DNA of 64,000 nucleotides from Metellina segmentata (lineage: Eukaryota; Arthropoda; Arachnida; Araneae; Tetragnathidae), in NCBI GenBank assembly GCA_947359465.1, contig OX375875.1:11997038-12061037 (forward strand), read 5' to 3'. The position numbers were made by a program, and so were the translations under genes. The notes under the pieces were generated by a model. It was given only the letters and a program-made list of their open reading frames with translations, did not search any database and was not told the origin of the DNA. Shown piece by piece: positions 24,033 to 36,239 of the stretch (position 1 is its first letter; each line of letters starts with the position of its first letter).

Positions 24033-24278
24033 TTCGACTTTGGTCAATTTGGACCTTTCTGTCTATTTTTGTATTTTCTTTTTCCCGTGATATCCGTCTC
24101 ATATTTTATTTCGTATTTTCTTTGTAACGTTCCGACATAATAAACATTTTCTTCAACTCCACACACTTGTTGGCTTATGATTTTCAAAAATATTCTAAAA
24201 GTCTTTTTATTGGTTGCTAGCATGCTTACTAACTGCTTGTCCAGCACGGCATGGCCAGTGACAGTTCTTTTCGTGGGG

Positions 24279-24737
24279 TTAGGTGTGGCCACTGCTCGTT
24301 GACGCCCGCCAACCCCCGGTGATTGCTACGTATTCCCATTTGATTTGCTTCGACAACGAACTCCACTGGCAAGGACTCGAAGTGGCTATTATCAGAAACG
24401 TAAATTAAAACACACTAGAATCGGAAAACTTGGCATGGTTCCAAGGGAATTTGGATGAAAAACACTTGTGACTTCAGCAATCGAAAATCGCGAATTCCGT
24501 TCCTTCTTCTCTCGAGGTAGGGTGACGTTAAATTCCGGAAAGAAGAACGAAAGGTGAAAAAAACTAATAGCTTAATTTTAAAATGTTCTACATTAAATTT
24601 TAAAATTTCGGCGCTGCACAAAAATCGTAAACATTAGGACTACCTGTGTGCCAAATTTCATTAACGTAGGTGCCATTGATTCGTCATGACTCTGCGTACA
24701 GAGACACAGAAAAACACTTATTTTATATTAGTAGAGA
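24279..24737 (-). mobile_element. probable short Helitron
   Basis: The right edge, on the minus strand, is A|TCTCTACTAATATAAAATA, a classic Helitron 5' end, and a T follows on the plus strand. The left part (ctgctcgttgacgcccgcc, aacccccggtgattgc) matches the 3' end of the Helitron at 38,524 (ctgctcgcttactctcgcc, aacccccgggattgc). The terminal CTRR would be CTAA (TTAG on the plus strand), but its flanking base is G rather than A, so the left boundary is uncertain. Confidence 0.5.
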
Positions 24738-26266
24738 TTGTTACTAACCAATATTGACGTCTAATCTTTTCGCAACTCAAAATTAGACTGACTAAACACC
24801 GTGCGGCGTCGCCATTTTCGTAAGCGTTCAATTTCACACGGGCTGAAATTTAAACCTCTTACCATACAAAATTATAAAAATTCTAATATCGTAGAGTGGA
24901 CACAGAAATGATGACAGTTAGTATGTAAAAAACATTTTTTTCGGCTTTATTCTCACAGTTTGACAGTAGTGATACACTTACAGTTTTAGAATAGATGCTC
25001 AAAGTTGTGACTACCAATATCTGCCAATACCGATGCATGCAAATCATATAGAGGAAATATAAAAGTATAGTAGGCAATGGTAACTTATTTATGGTACCCA
25101 GATCTTGTCACCAAAGCTCGAGGAACATGACCTTTATATTACTTACATCTGACTCGTGTAATTTTTCATCGTACATTTATCACCGGACTCTTTCGCGGGA
25201 CTGAATAACACTCTTTCCATAAGTTCATCTTATGATTGGTCCGTAGTAAACTTGAGCGATTGCACCATTTTTGCCACAACTGCATATAATTTCTACTCCA
25301 TCCGTATTCACGCATCTCCCCCCCCCTGCCCTGTCATAAGTCATCATCATAAATTTTTACTGACCCATATTTCTCCTTTTAAAAAATGTAATAATAGCGG
25401 TCAGCAACCATTGATAATTTTTTTTACTGTGTTCTACAATTTGCAGTATGTTTCGAAATTTGGTTACCCAAAAATTGTTGGGCTGTATTCTAATGTATAT
25501 AAAACCTGTATAAATGTCCATCGAGTTGTGTATTGGAAACAAAACTATACTCTATCTCTATCTCGCATAATGTATAACAATATGAAGATACTTATGAGAA
25601 AGAATCTATCTTCAAGGTCATAAGACATGTACAAGTGTTTAAATGCAACACTCGGCGGGCCTATCATATTCTGCGCTGTGTTTATCTGGTGACAGAAGAT
25701 CTATCTCTATGGAAGTCCTGATCTAGAGTTGAACTATATGAGGATGTTCGGACTAGTGAATGTTTTAGTTCATAGGAGAGATACAAAAGTAGATTGAGCA
25801 ATTGTAACCTTATGCGTATTCAGGATCATGTTACCAAAACTACACGCGCCCCTTAAACTCCTTTCATTTGCCGAGTAGAACCTAAATTCCTCATTTCATT
25901 GGTTCATGGTCAGAAGAGGGCCATAAGAAAACAGCCATCCCTTGATTCGTTATTTGATTGGCTTATTGCTCCTCCATGATATTACTCGACACTGGCTATT
26001 TTAACATTTTTGTAGCCACTATAGAAAAGTGGACTCACACACCTATTTTGTCAGTATATGTTATATTGCCAAACGAGGCGGCATAATGCCAAATCGGCCC
26101 ACCGATTAAACTTTTCACAAAGCAGTTACTTAACTACTACTCGGATATATAGGTCACGGTTTTTGAAATTTCTCTAAATAGCAATGTTTAGTCTACTTAT
26201 ATTCCACGTCTTTGGAATAACTGTACAAATTCTAGAAAATTCCGATGGAGTATGCGTTTATACATA
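24738..26266. other. AT-rich, no gene recognised; weak internal repeat
   Basis: Two segments, about 25,055-25,145 and 25,772-25,860, share the order gaRatataaaagtaKa, gcaatggtaac, tcttgt/tcatgt-accaaa. That suggests a ~715-bp spaced duplication. A 123-codon frame at 25,252-25,623 has no recognisable motif. A C-run lies at about 25,318-25,327. Confidence 0.45.
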
Positions 26267-26289
26267 TACAGGTGGTGGAAAAATAATAG

Positions 26290-28020
26290 GAATACCTGTG
26301 AAAGGACGCAATATTTTTATTAGTAGTGTGTTGGGCCACCCTTGGCCAGAATTGCAGCTTGCATCCGACGTGAGATTGACAAATAAAGTCTTGCATAAAG
26401 TTCAAAGGAATTCGCACTCATTCCTCGTGCAGAGCGGTCTCAAGTTCAAATATTGTGCGTGGAAGTGGAAATATAGCATGGACTTTGCTCTCTAAAAAAC
26501 CCCACAAAGGCTAAATGATGTTGATATCAGGGTATTGAGGACACCACGTGAAAGGCTCCACTTTTTCATCATGCTCATCAAACAATGTTTGAACACAGCG
26601 AGCCGTGTGAACAAGGGCTTTGGGTACAGCTACACTCTACGTTTATGAGTGATGGCAACGGCTTTGGCGATTTTTTTGGCGCACTTCTAAAGTTGCCAAG
26701 TAAAGAATTATTTCCTAACTCTAATGTCACAATTTTTTTTTCTTTTTACAACACACTTTTTAAACATATTTCAGAACGTTTTAAAAGTATATTTTTGAAA
26801 AACTTTCACAAAAAGTAGTAAGCTTAAGCACATATCAAAACACATTTGTGAACCAGCAGAGAAACTAAGCTTCGAATGGTAAGAATAACCTGAAACTTAT
26901 CAATTACACTTAAATACAGTGAGCATGTTGAAAAAGGTAAAAGATTTACAAAAGAAAAAAAGCAAGAAATAATACCTGATAAAGTCAGAATTCTCTCGTA
27001 AAAAAATAATGAAAACGAAAATCGTACAAAAAACAAAACTCTTAATCCTGTCATGAAAACTATTATAGCAAAATAAAAATTCCACAACTGTCAAATTACA
27101 AATAAAAGGACCAATGGTATCACAGAAAACGATTTAAAAGCTACCAATGGGAGGAAAGAAAAAATTTCAAACGAATCAATGAAATCAAACGACTTTAACG
27201 GATTTTGGAAGAACTTTCTAGAATATTCAAAATGAAAATTAAAAGTTTCCGTTTGCCGAGGTTGCCATGAAAACCACAACAACAGTTACTAGAAGTGCGC
27301 CAAAAAAAATCGCCAAGCCGTTGCCATCACTCATAAACGTAAAGTGTAGCTGTACCGGGCTTTGTCATTTGTAAACACATGTCGATCTGCTAGAATGCAG
27401 CGATAATGCTCGGCTTTGATGTTCCCCCTAGGACTACGAGTGACCCCAATCACGCCTATATGTTGCGTCCCACGCGATCACAGAGACACCTCCATGCTTA
27501 ACTGTAGGAACCAGACACTCAACATGAACTTCTTCTACCGGTGTTCGTTCGCTAGACGCACACGCGTCCGGTGGTCTGAAATAAAGTAAATGATGATTCT
27601 TCAGATCAGATGAACTGTCCCCTTTGTTGTTGTGTCCAGCTTTGGAATAGCAACTCTGCCATGAATGTACAGCTCCCGTTGAATAGTTTGGGTTTAAACG
27701 GGGTTCTATGGAAATGGAGTGTTCATCTCGGAGGTGATCTGCGGCAGTGTTGTCTTGAGTTTTCACCTGACCATCTTCTTCAACACTCGTCTCTCCCTAT
27801 CTGTCAACTTCGAATTTCGCCCCCCACTGTTCTGCTTCGCAGATGAAATCTTTCCAAGTTTTGTGTAGGCTGTCATAATCTTTGACACAGTGGTCCAACA
27901 CCCACAACGTGGGCTGTTCTCGTCACGGACGCTCCAGCGAGGCAAGCTCCTATGATCATGCCTCTTTGCACGTCGGTCAGTTCTAACGTCGCATTGCTGG
28001 TAACACAACTTTCTCATACA
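26290..28020 (-). pseudogene. Tc1-like transposase pseudogene
   Basis: The minus strand reads, in order: LTDVQRGMIIGACLAG (N-terminal helix-turn-helix); TVSKIM and GKISSAKQNSGGRNSKLTDR (second HTH and linker); ECLVPTVKHGGVSVIAWDA (core, near the usual GGGSVMVWG); DKA LVHTARCVQTLFDEH, split by the 734-bp insertion at the usual QDNDPKHTA region; FTWCPQYPDINII (the usual WPPQSPDLNIIE region, followed by a stop where the catalytic Glu is expected); then LWGFLESKV. Frameshifts and stops are frequent, so it is inactive. It belongs to the DD34E Tc1 group by motif memory. Confidence 0.8.
26623..27356. mobile_element. 734-bp TIR element with 8-bp target duplication
   Basis: Long inverted ends of about 65 bp start GGTACAGCTACACTYTACGT and include gatggcaacggctttggcg-type sequence. 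The exact 8-bp target duplication is GGGCTTTG (26,615-26,622 and 27,357-27,364). No coding is recognised inside. An 8-bp duplication fits hAT, P or Merlin; a TIR beginning GG recalls Merlin, but the superfamily is unresolved. It interrupts the Tc1 transposase near its second catalytic motif. Confidence 0.8.
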
Positions 28021-28065
28021 ACTTTCACACCGGTCAATGCTCGACTGATACCTTCTGTACCGTTA

Positions 28066-28577
28066 TGTAAGAATTAGACGGACAGCTGGTTTAAAATTAA
28101 ACTATTTATTTACATAAATTAAATATTTACAAGAAAATTTAAAAAGATAATTAAGGGCACAGCCATCGACAACCGAATCCTGCCTGAAGCCAAAGTAACA
28201 AAGGGCAAACATGTCTCTCGTCGAATCTCGAATCCTAATCCTTCTAAAATCCACGTTCGCTTCGCTCCACAGAACCGCCGCTGCCAACGAGAGGGGGGTG
28301 AATTCCGAGCCCTCTAGAGCTATTTATGTCCTCTCCAGAACAAAAACACCCCCACACAGATGCGAAAACCGTCTGTGCTGCCGACTTGAGTTCCCCACAG
28401 CAAATCTTCATACCAGACATGGGATTAGGGAACCGACGGAAACTCCAGCTGTGTCTATGGATCAAACGGAACGCCGGGCCGCCGATGAGAAAATACTCTC
28501 TTTCGGTATTTTGTAAAAACCCGCACATTCCATGTCTGAAGTTGTTTTTGCATTTCGAAACATTCCAGCGTCCACGT
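28066..28577 (-). mobile_element. probable solo LTR inside the Tc1-like element
   Basis: On the minus strand the segment shows LTR-like signals: ACATAAATAGCTC (TATA-like, about 28,315-28,330), then AAATAAATAG (polyadenylation signal, about 28,105), ending CTAATTCTTACA. The plus-strand left edge is TGTAAGAATTAG. GTTA is present on both sides (28,062-28,065 and 28,578-28,581) as a 4-bp target duplication. The Tc1 right inverted repeat resumes beyond it, which confirms an insertion. No internal retrotransposon coding is present. The start base on the minus strand is not the usual TG, so that edge may be off by a few bases. Confidence 0.6.
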
Positions 28578-28920
28578 GTTAGGGAAAAGGATCGGCTAGT
28601 ACCATATGGTACACTTCGCTTTCACCTCTAGTAGATGGAAGACTTTTGCGATACGTGGTATGGCTGTATTGGAAGGTAGAATTATTACGCATTTAGAAAT
28701 GACTGTTCATATTATTTTGTCCACTAGTTGTACGTACATATGTACATACGGGATTAAAGTTAATTTTTGCCTTCCTACCTCACTTTAAAGTTTACGCAGG
28801 AAATTTTGAAAATACCCTGTCTATTAATTAAATGATAATTATCAAAAGTAATATCAGGGTAAGTTTACTATACTAAATATTTATGTTTTAATAGTTTTAG
28901 TTTTCCGTTCCTTTAAATTA

Positions 28921-30604
28921 CAGAGGTGTGAACATTGTTAGAATAATTGTGAAATTTACAGTAAAATCTTGTTATATTAAAGAAGTAATACATTATTTAA
29001 AAAATATTGATGCATTTAATATTTAGTGTGCATCCCCTTGTTTTTTATTAAATATTCGATACGTCTTGGCATACTTTGTATGAGTTTTCGGCAATTAGAT
29101 TGTATTTAGTTTTCATGGCGCCAAATTTAAATGAGTCTTTCTATCAGACCATTCTTGTTTGTGATGTTGCATTTCTTTAATTTTTTCTGGCCCAAAGATT
29201 CTCTATTGGGTTTATATCCGGACTGTTTCCAGGCCATGGAAGAGTTTTTATATTTTTTTAATCCAAAAATTTGGTCACAGATTTTGTTTTATGGCACGGA
29301 GCTCCATCATGCATGAATATGAAGTCTCCATTTGCAAACCTGTCTTTTTATTGAGAAATTATTCTTTGTTCAGGCACTTTTTTATACTGATACTGATTCA
29401 TCATGCATTTTACAATGTATAAACGTCCAGTACCCTGAGCAGACATTACGCTCCAAACCATTACTTTAGTAGGATGTTTAACCGTTTGTGCTATGTAATT
29501 TGGGGAAATTCTTCACTGGTACTTCTCCTGACTTACTGACTGCTTTCTTCTGATATCGTAAACATTGATTCATCAGAAAAACATACCTAAAAGAAAAATA
29601 ATGCTTTAAGGTATGTAATTTGTAGATAAATATTCTTATAGAGAAATTTTTAATCAAATTTATAAACAGTTCTGTATCAGTTGTCAGTATGCAAAAAACA
29701 TGATTTCAGGAAAAGAAATGAACAACTTGAATTCAACTGATTAATTAACTGAACATTAATATTTATCACATTGCTCAAGTCATTTCCAAATTTTTCTTGC
29801 ACAACTTTTGCCCAAGAAAGTCTCTTCTTTGCCATAGCAGATGTGATTTTAGCCTTTTTTCGAGGACGACAAACACTGTCCAGCTGAGATGAGCTTTCTA
29901 CGGATAGAACAAACACATACATTTACTCAATACGCTCGCAGAGAGATTTTTAGTTCATGACTAGTAGCTCTTCTGTTAGATTTAGCAATTTGAATTAATT
30001 TCCTTTCAGTTCTTGCAGTAAATTTACTTTTCCTTCCGCATTTCCCTACTCTAGAATTTCCATATTCACATTTGGAGTCCAAAGATATTTTTATTCTACA
30101 CAGATGCTTGAGAAATTTCGTGTTGTGTATAGTGATTGTCTTGGATGAGACACTTTACCACAACTAGTTTTCTAGAAGAAATATCACTTGCTTTACCCAT
30201 AATCACGCAATAATTCTTTGACAAACGAAAAAAAGCTACCAATTATAAACTAATCAAAGCAGCTAATTGCTTTAACAATAAAATAATACCGATGCCAACT
30301 CAAGAAAAGAGAGAAACTACTAGCACAGCAAGCAGACGATTTTAAAACTTTATTTTAAATTCTTTTGTTGATCAAACAAATTCTTTATGCAATGCAAACA
30401 ATTTGATTAATTTGGATAAAATATTTTTCTTTTCAAAAAAGGGCGTTATTTAACAAAATTATATCCCCAAAACGATTCTTAAGGAGCGAAAATTGATTGG
30501 ATCAACAAAACAAATTACCTTTCATCAAGTATTGCAAGTATATACAAAATGAATCAAGAAAAACTGAAAAAATCAAAATTATTCTAATAATTTTCACACC
30601 TCTG
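28921..30604 (-). mobile_element. full-length, inactive Tc1-like transposon
   Basis: The inverted ends match well: left CAGAGGTGTGAACATTGTTA (28,921), right reverse-complement CAGAGGTGTGAAAATTATTA (30,604). Both are flanked by TA (28,919-28,920 and 30,605-30,606). The length of 1,684 bp suits a single-gene Tc1-like element with long untranslated ends. Confidence 0.9.
29027..30200 (-). pseudogene. Tc1-like transposase pseudogene
   Basis: The minus strand starts MGKASDISSRKLVVVKCLIQ (ATG at 30,200), like the usual GKxSDLSxxKR N-terminus. RKKAKITSAMAKKRLSWAK follows, then FSDESMFTI with the first catalytic Asp, KVMVWS, FIFMHDGAPCHKTK with the second Asp, LPWPGNSPDINPIENLW with the third acidic residue (Glu), and the terminal RRIEYLIKNKG. 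All three catalytic positions can be read, but only by changing frame several times, so the gene is dead. It sits neatly inside the 28,921-30,604 element. Confidence 0.85.
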
Positions 30605-30605
30605 T

Positions 30606-32844
30606 AATGTAATATTAACAGAAAATTAAATTTCAGGAACATTAATTAAACATTATTTCAATTATATGAATTAATGGAACGTTTCTCAAACATTAATTAA
30701 ATTACATTAATTTATTGAACATTAATTACATTTATGGAACTTAAATTAATAGAACGTTCTACGCCTCTAACACGTAAGACGGTTCAGTACTATTTGAAAA
30801 ACAATTTAAATACATAAAAGAATTGACAAAACTTAATTTGTTTTTAAAATGCACAGTTTCGAATTATCAGCATGGACTAATATAGCGTCATGCCATAGAA
30901 AAAAAATAGTGCTGCTAAATTAATAACAATAATAAAATCTCAAAAATCAGAAATATGTTCAACACAAATGCATTTGCATAGATATTAAATTTCTAGTTAT
31001 TTTTGCATTTCGTTTTGATTCTAAACTACAATTATGAAATCCAGGAATTCAAGTTTTCACTGTTTAAAATTGGATAGTTGCCAATCGAATATCTGGTAAT
31101 TATAATATCCTAAATAAATATGCTATCTTTCAGTTACTATTTAAGGAATACAGAATGTTTGCTCGCTAATATTAATAAAATTGAATTCAGTCTTTCATAT
31201 AAATATTTTCATTCAAATTACTTAATTATCTGTTCAATGCGAATAAATTTTTGGAATTGATCAGTATAAAAAACGTAAACGAATGCAAACCTTTTATTCG
31301 GTTTTTTACTCAATTACTTAGATATAAATTTCTTTTGACAACTGGATTAATACATCTAAAAACTTTATTTATGAATTCGAGTGAGTATGAAATAATTGAA
31401 AAACAGTTTCCTTATAAAAAGTAAGAGCCTCATCATATGCTTCTAAAATCCTCATTCATTCTTGAAGGATTTTATTTTTTCAATCATTGCTAATCTTGAC
31501 GGCTAAAGATTGATGTACCATTTTTTTCTCTATTTCGAAGTAGAGAGTTTTTTCGGTAGCCTAATACATTTCTTCTCATTCTGTTTCGTTTAAAAATTTT
31601 TTTTTTCTTTTACGAAAGTTATTTTAAGTGGTTTGTGTGAGAAAGCTCTTGAATTCTTCCATCCTTGTAAATAAAAAAAGGGAAAGAGTGAAATATGAAC
31701 TAGCTCAAAACATGGCTATAACAGAATTATTAAAAATAACAAATGAGGAAGTTTACTTAGTGGGTTTAAGAAAAAAGCCATTCCTAACGCTTTGCATAAA
31801 TATTAATAAATATGTCTGTGTTTTGTTTTATATGTATATTTTATTCATTCGCTGTGCGTGTAATGAAAAATCTATATTTCGTCTGAGTAAAATTGATTTC
31901 TAGTTTATATATGTTTAAAGGATATAATTGCTATTTAAAGTTTAATAACATACTGCTGTTATGCATACTTTCTGCTCTGCATTTCTATATTTAAAAAAGA
32001 CAGGCCTGCATTTTTCTTTTGAATGAAATAATTTTTGTTTTATACGTGTAGATGTTATATAGTGCAATAATATAAGTGTTCATTTGTACTTCTTGATTTA
32101 GTTGCGGTATGTACAGTTTTATTTGGCATGCAAATATTTATGTTTACATTATGTTAAAATTTTATAGAGTTCTCTGCAGTCGATTACGCAAATTTGTTCT
32201 GGATTATCATGAGTTTCAACCTATGTGTTAAAGTACTTCTTGCCTTTTATTTCACTTTCGTCTGTTAGAACAAATACTTTTTTTCCATGAACTTCTTGTT
32301 TGATCCGCAATACTTCGCAATATCAGGCACACGTGATTGAAGGGTTGATTCAGAGGGCAAAAAATGAAATAGTAATTTTATATTAATTAATTTTAAGCTA
32401 AATTATAAAAAGTTGCAATTATGCAAAAAGTTGCAATTATGCAAAATGTTGCAAGTATGCAAAAAGTTGCATTTATGTAGAAAATTGCATTTATGTTGCA
32501 GTTATAACTCACTTACAATATACCCCTTTTAGGAGGAATTTTGTTTTTAGTACTTACATAAAGTGTAGAAAGTGTGAAAAAAAAGTCGCATTTGTTGCAA
32601 AAAGTTGCCCTAGGCATTACAGTTATATTTTATGAATAAAATGTAACTGTAATTAAAACTGTTGAGCGTTATTAATAGTTTCATTGCAAATTATAATACA
32701 ATTTTTCATTACATCTACATTGCATGCATTTTTTAGAGCACGATATTCAACTTCTTATGTGTTGCGTTATACTCACGTACTTAAATAGCATTTAATAAAT
32801 AAAAAGTATCTATTTATTGTCTACATGTTCTTATACAAAACATA
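30606..32844. other. AT-rich, no gene recognised
   Basis: Contains only short frames without motifs. A small tandem repeat at 32,407-32,500 is listed separately. An 'attaattaaacattatttc / attaattaaattacattaatt' stretch (about 30,640-30,730) is low-complexity. Confidence 0.5.
32407..32500. repeat. ~19-bp tandem repeat
   Basis: Four to five copies of aaaaagttgcaattatgc with substitutions, followed by weaker copies up to about 32,500 and an isolated one near 32,590. Confidence 0.8.
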
Positions 32845-33146
32845 TGGTGGTTAAGGTGTTAGGTTCCTGGTTCGAATACAGGTTAGTTCATGGATGTTTG
32901 TAAGCGTATGGTGTAGAGGCGACTGGTGCATCTTAAATCTGTTGTGGCTGAATGTCTTCACGTTTTGTTGGTGTGGAAGTATGGAGAGTGGGGTAACAGC
33001 TCAGGTATTGCCTCGGCATCTGATCGTTGTTCAAAATTATGTAGTGTTGTCCTTGGATCTTTCCCTTAGGAGATTTATCACGGACCGTCGTCAATAGCCC
33101 TTTGCGTTGCTCTAGTACGACGTTGATTAAAAATTACCAAATTATT
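32845..33146 (+). mobile_element. SINE family I, nearly full length
   Basis: Head from atggtggttaaggtgttagg with B box GGTTCGAATAC, then the family I body (gtgcatcttaaatctgttg, gcatctgatcgttgttc, ggaccgtcgtcaatagccc) and the tail gacgttgattaaaaattacc. The first bases of the head are missing. Confidence 0.8.
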
Positions 33147-35890
33147 TACGAAACATAATCAAATAATTATTTACTCTCTTGATTGGTTATTATTTTTTCA
33201 TCTGGTTGAGCAGTTTATTCCGATGACTAGATATTTACAAATAACAATTAAAACAGCCATATAAAATAATTGTCCGCTACCTTACCTTTTTTATGTACTG
33301 TACAGTTTGAATATCGACTTTTAAGAAGATCCGAAATGTTTCAGCCTTACAATATGCACTGCTATGACCTTTATTAACCTTGTCATATTTAGAGAAACAT
33401 TCCACGAATACACTGTGTAAAGAATGTGTCAGACCACTTAAAATTTTAACAATTTTCAAAGATGAAAGGTTGTATAAATTACAATTTACGAAGTTAGTTA
33501 ATTAAAATCAAATTTGTTGTAACACATCGACATCGGATATAAAAAATTGGTAAAATTAACAACGGTTTTAATAGATTAGATTGATCATACTTAGCATGAC
33601 CATACCTATGAACGTTACTAGTGCGAGTGAAATAGAGAAAAAGGCTGATTTGAAATCTGTATTTTATTTTACAACTTCTCAACGGCACAAGAAAGATAAT
33701 TATGGATTTTATTTATTTTCTTATTTATATAGAGGGTTCCACGAATTCTAAAATTGAAATTGGTACGTTAAGAAAACTTTTTAAGTCATCCATCCATGAT
33801 ATTTTGATCATTAGAATAACTTATGATAAAAATAAATCTAGGTAAGTTAACGACGCACTGGATCAACACAACAAGCTAATGGCGGCTGTTTGGAAACAAT
33901 GCCGAAGGAAAATATCCAAGAAAAAAACCAAGGTCATAGCACGAGCCGGTACCCTACTCAAAAACTACTGGAAAGGGATCAAACGGGAATGCTATATTGG
34001 ACAAAAATCATTATAATAGAAAAGACAAAAAGTGTTTTTACTCATAAAATAACGAATAATACGATCATAAGAGTATAACACGTGACAGCTGGAAAACATT
34101 CAACTCAAATTCATATGTACTATGATGCAATATGAAAATAAATTTCAAGAATACATCAAAAATATATAAGTGAAGTTATAAAATTTGTTTTTAAATGAAT
34201 ATTGGAAACGAATAATTTGTTTTCCAATGTAATACTTTTGCATTGATGAAAACAACAAGGCTGTAATTATTGACATGATTTAAGAAAATAATTTAAAGGT
34301 TGCTACAGTACACAAATGAATTATGACTCTGTCATGGGGTGGAGAGGAACTTCGTACACAGGAAAATGGTATCTGCAGGGTATGTTTAAATGCGTGATTT
34401 GAATTGTATGAACATATAATGCCATTTGGTGTTTTCTTAGATTAGGATAAGAAATGGACAAATCGAAATGATAATGTCTTTTCATGTATCTAATAGACTA
34501 AAACTTAGTTTAAAAAATAATCTATACCTACCGGAAAACCTGTAGAATGTTTCGAGCAGTAGAGTTTATGGAGAAAAAATAAATCATCATTAGCCAATAA
34601 ACTTGTAGTTAGTACGAATGACTCGAAAAGTTAATTTAATTTATTATAGGAAATACGGGCAGTTTGAAGTTATACACAAAAATGAAGGAAGTAATACCTT
34701 TCTAATTTTCATTAAAACTTCTTTTTTGAGGAAGTGGTATTTCTTCTATCGAATGATTTATGTAAATTACTTTCAAATGGTGTTATAGTTCCCAATTGCA
34801 TATCTCAAAGGTAGCATGTCCAACTGCATTGTATCTCCTACATTATACTACACAAAATTCAAAATAAAATTAGATTATTTAGTTTATTTCAAAATTTCTA
34901 TCACTCTGGTATTTGCTTTCATTGAAATTTCTTAACGTAAATCACACATCGAATTAGGGCGCCCGAGTCCAGAATAAATTAAATATTAACGTCGTTATCA
35001 ACACAAAAGGACTATCACTCAATGCAGAGATAAATAATTATTTTCCTTTCAAACTTAACATAAACTTTTTTATCGAATAAACAAAGATACGGGTGTCGAC
35101 GTTACCAAGCACTTAATACATTGCCGAGAAAGTTTTTGAAGTATCAACGTTATTGGCCGCATTTGAGTTCCAATATACGCCACTTACGTTAACATATCTG
35201 CCATCCAATCTACGAAGGTAAAAAACGATGACTGGCAGGAGATGTCATTTATTTTTTCTTCACTGGCTGGAGTGTTTGGAACGTAACACGCAACAGTCTA
35301 AAACAGGATTTAATCTACCAATCATCTTGTTGGCTTATCCTCTCATGTCTATTGAAACTTAATTAAGTGGCTTTCAGAAAATTGGGTGACACCTATGGAT
35401 GTTTTAGTATAGTTGACATTGGACATGCAATGGTTTGACACATAATATCATTGAGTTCAAGCGTGTATGAAATAGTACAGTCAACCTTCTTGATATAAAT
35501 CCGGTTTTAGTCAAACCTATTACAGGAAACATTTAATCATGACACCATTCCTTTGATACTCATTCAATAGGTAGACCTCCATTATATTTGCAGTACTTAA
35601 CAATTTTAACCTATCGGAAATGAACGATACAGTGAGGATATTTTGTTCCAGCTGCCTTTCCTATTTGAAATAAACTGACTAAAGGACCCAATCTACATTA
35701 TTTGTCAAGTTAAACTAATTTGACCAAACATTGCGAAACTGAAATTTTCAATAACTTATTTTGACCCCACTAAATATACGCGTAATTATCTGGCTTAACA
35801 CTTAATTATTATTTGCAACGATTCAATTCAAGATTTGTTCAAACTATTTTTTCCCCATAAGAGTGAAAGTGTAGTTTAGAACTTAATATA
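33147..35890. other. AT-rich, no gene recognised
   Basis: No motif-bearing frame. A segment at about 35,300-35,400 (ctaccaatcatcttgttggc, then aattaagtggctttcagaaa) has a diverged relative at 41,046-41,130, so at least part is dispersed repeat. Confidence 0.5.
35306..35400 (+). repeat. dispersed repeat, copy 1
   Basis: Pairs with 41,046-41,135: both read accaatcatct, then ggct-atc-ctctc, then taattaagtggctttcagaa and a Rggatgaaac/gggtgacac block. An upstream part (35,095-35,140, gttaccaagcacttaat) also aligns with 40,990-41,030. Confidence 0.55.
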
Positions 35891-35899
35891 TCCGACCCC

Positions 35900-36235
35900 T
35901 TAACCCTCCAAGTGTTTTTAGCGAGATATCTCGTCTATCAAGATCTGACTAATTTTGTAAACTACGAGATATAGTCATAAAGATATTGGCGATGTTTTTT
36001 TATGATGACAAGATGATATGGTTAGTTTTTTCGATTGAAGTGGTATCTCATCCATCGAGATCTGGGTTAGTTATACTGGTGATATGATATCTATGTTAGG
36101 TGACATGAAATATCTGTGATGATTAGGTCATTAGGTGACATGGAATAGCTCGTGATGATTAGGTCATTAGGTAACGTGAGATACCTCGTGATGAATAGGT
36201 TACTGGGTGACATGAGGTAACTAGTCAAGACAAAC
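35900..36235 (+). repeat. GATATCTCG satellite module with ~43-bp sub-repeats
   Basis: It opens with gcgagatatctcgtctatca. Then come agatctgactaattttg, a gatgaca/gatatgg segment, and three short repeats built on gatgattaggtcattaggtg with a 'gagatacctcgtgatga' variant. This is the same vocabulary as the satellite at 10,985-13,071. Confidence 0.7.
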
Positions 36236-36239
36236 ACCA

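Larger units (their letters stand above)
26269..28730 (-). mobile_element. Tc1-like transposon interrupted by two insertions
   Basis: Terminal inverted repeats: the left begins CAGGTGGTGGAAAAATAATA (26,269); the right, reverse-complemented, begins CAACTAGTGGACAAAATAAT (28,730). Both are flanked by TA (26,267-26,268 and 28,731-28,732). A minus-strand Tc1 transposase remnant lies between them. Removing the 734-bp element (26,623-27,356) and the LTR (28,066-28,577) leaves about 1.2 kb, a normal Tc1 length. Confidence 0.85.

Noticed and set aside
25252..25623. 123-codon frame
   Set aside because: No motif, AT-rich codon use, and within an AT-rich region with a weak internal repeat. No support for a gene.
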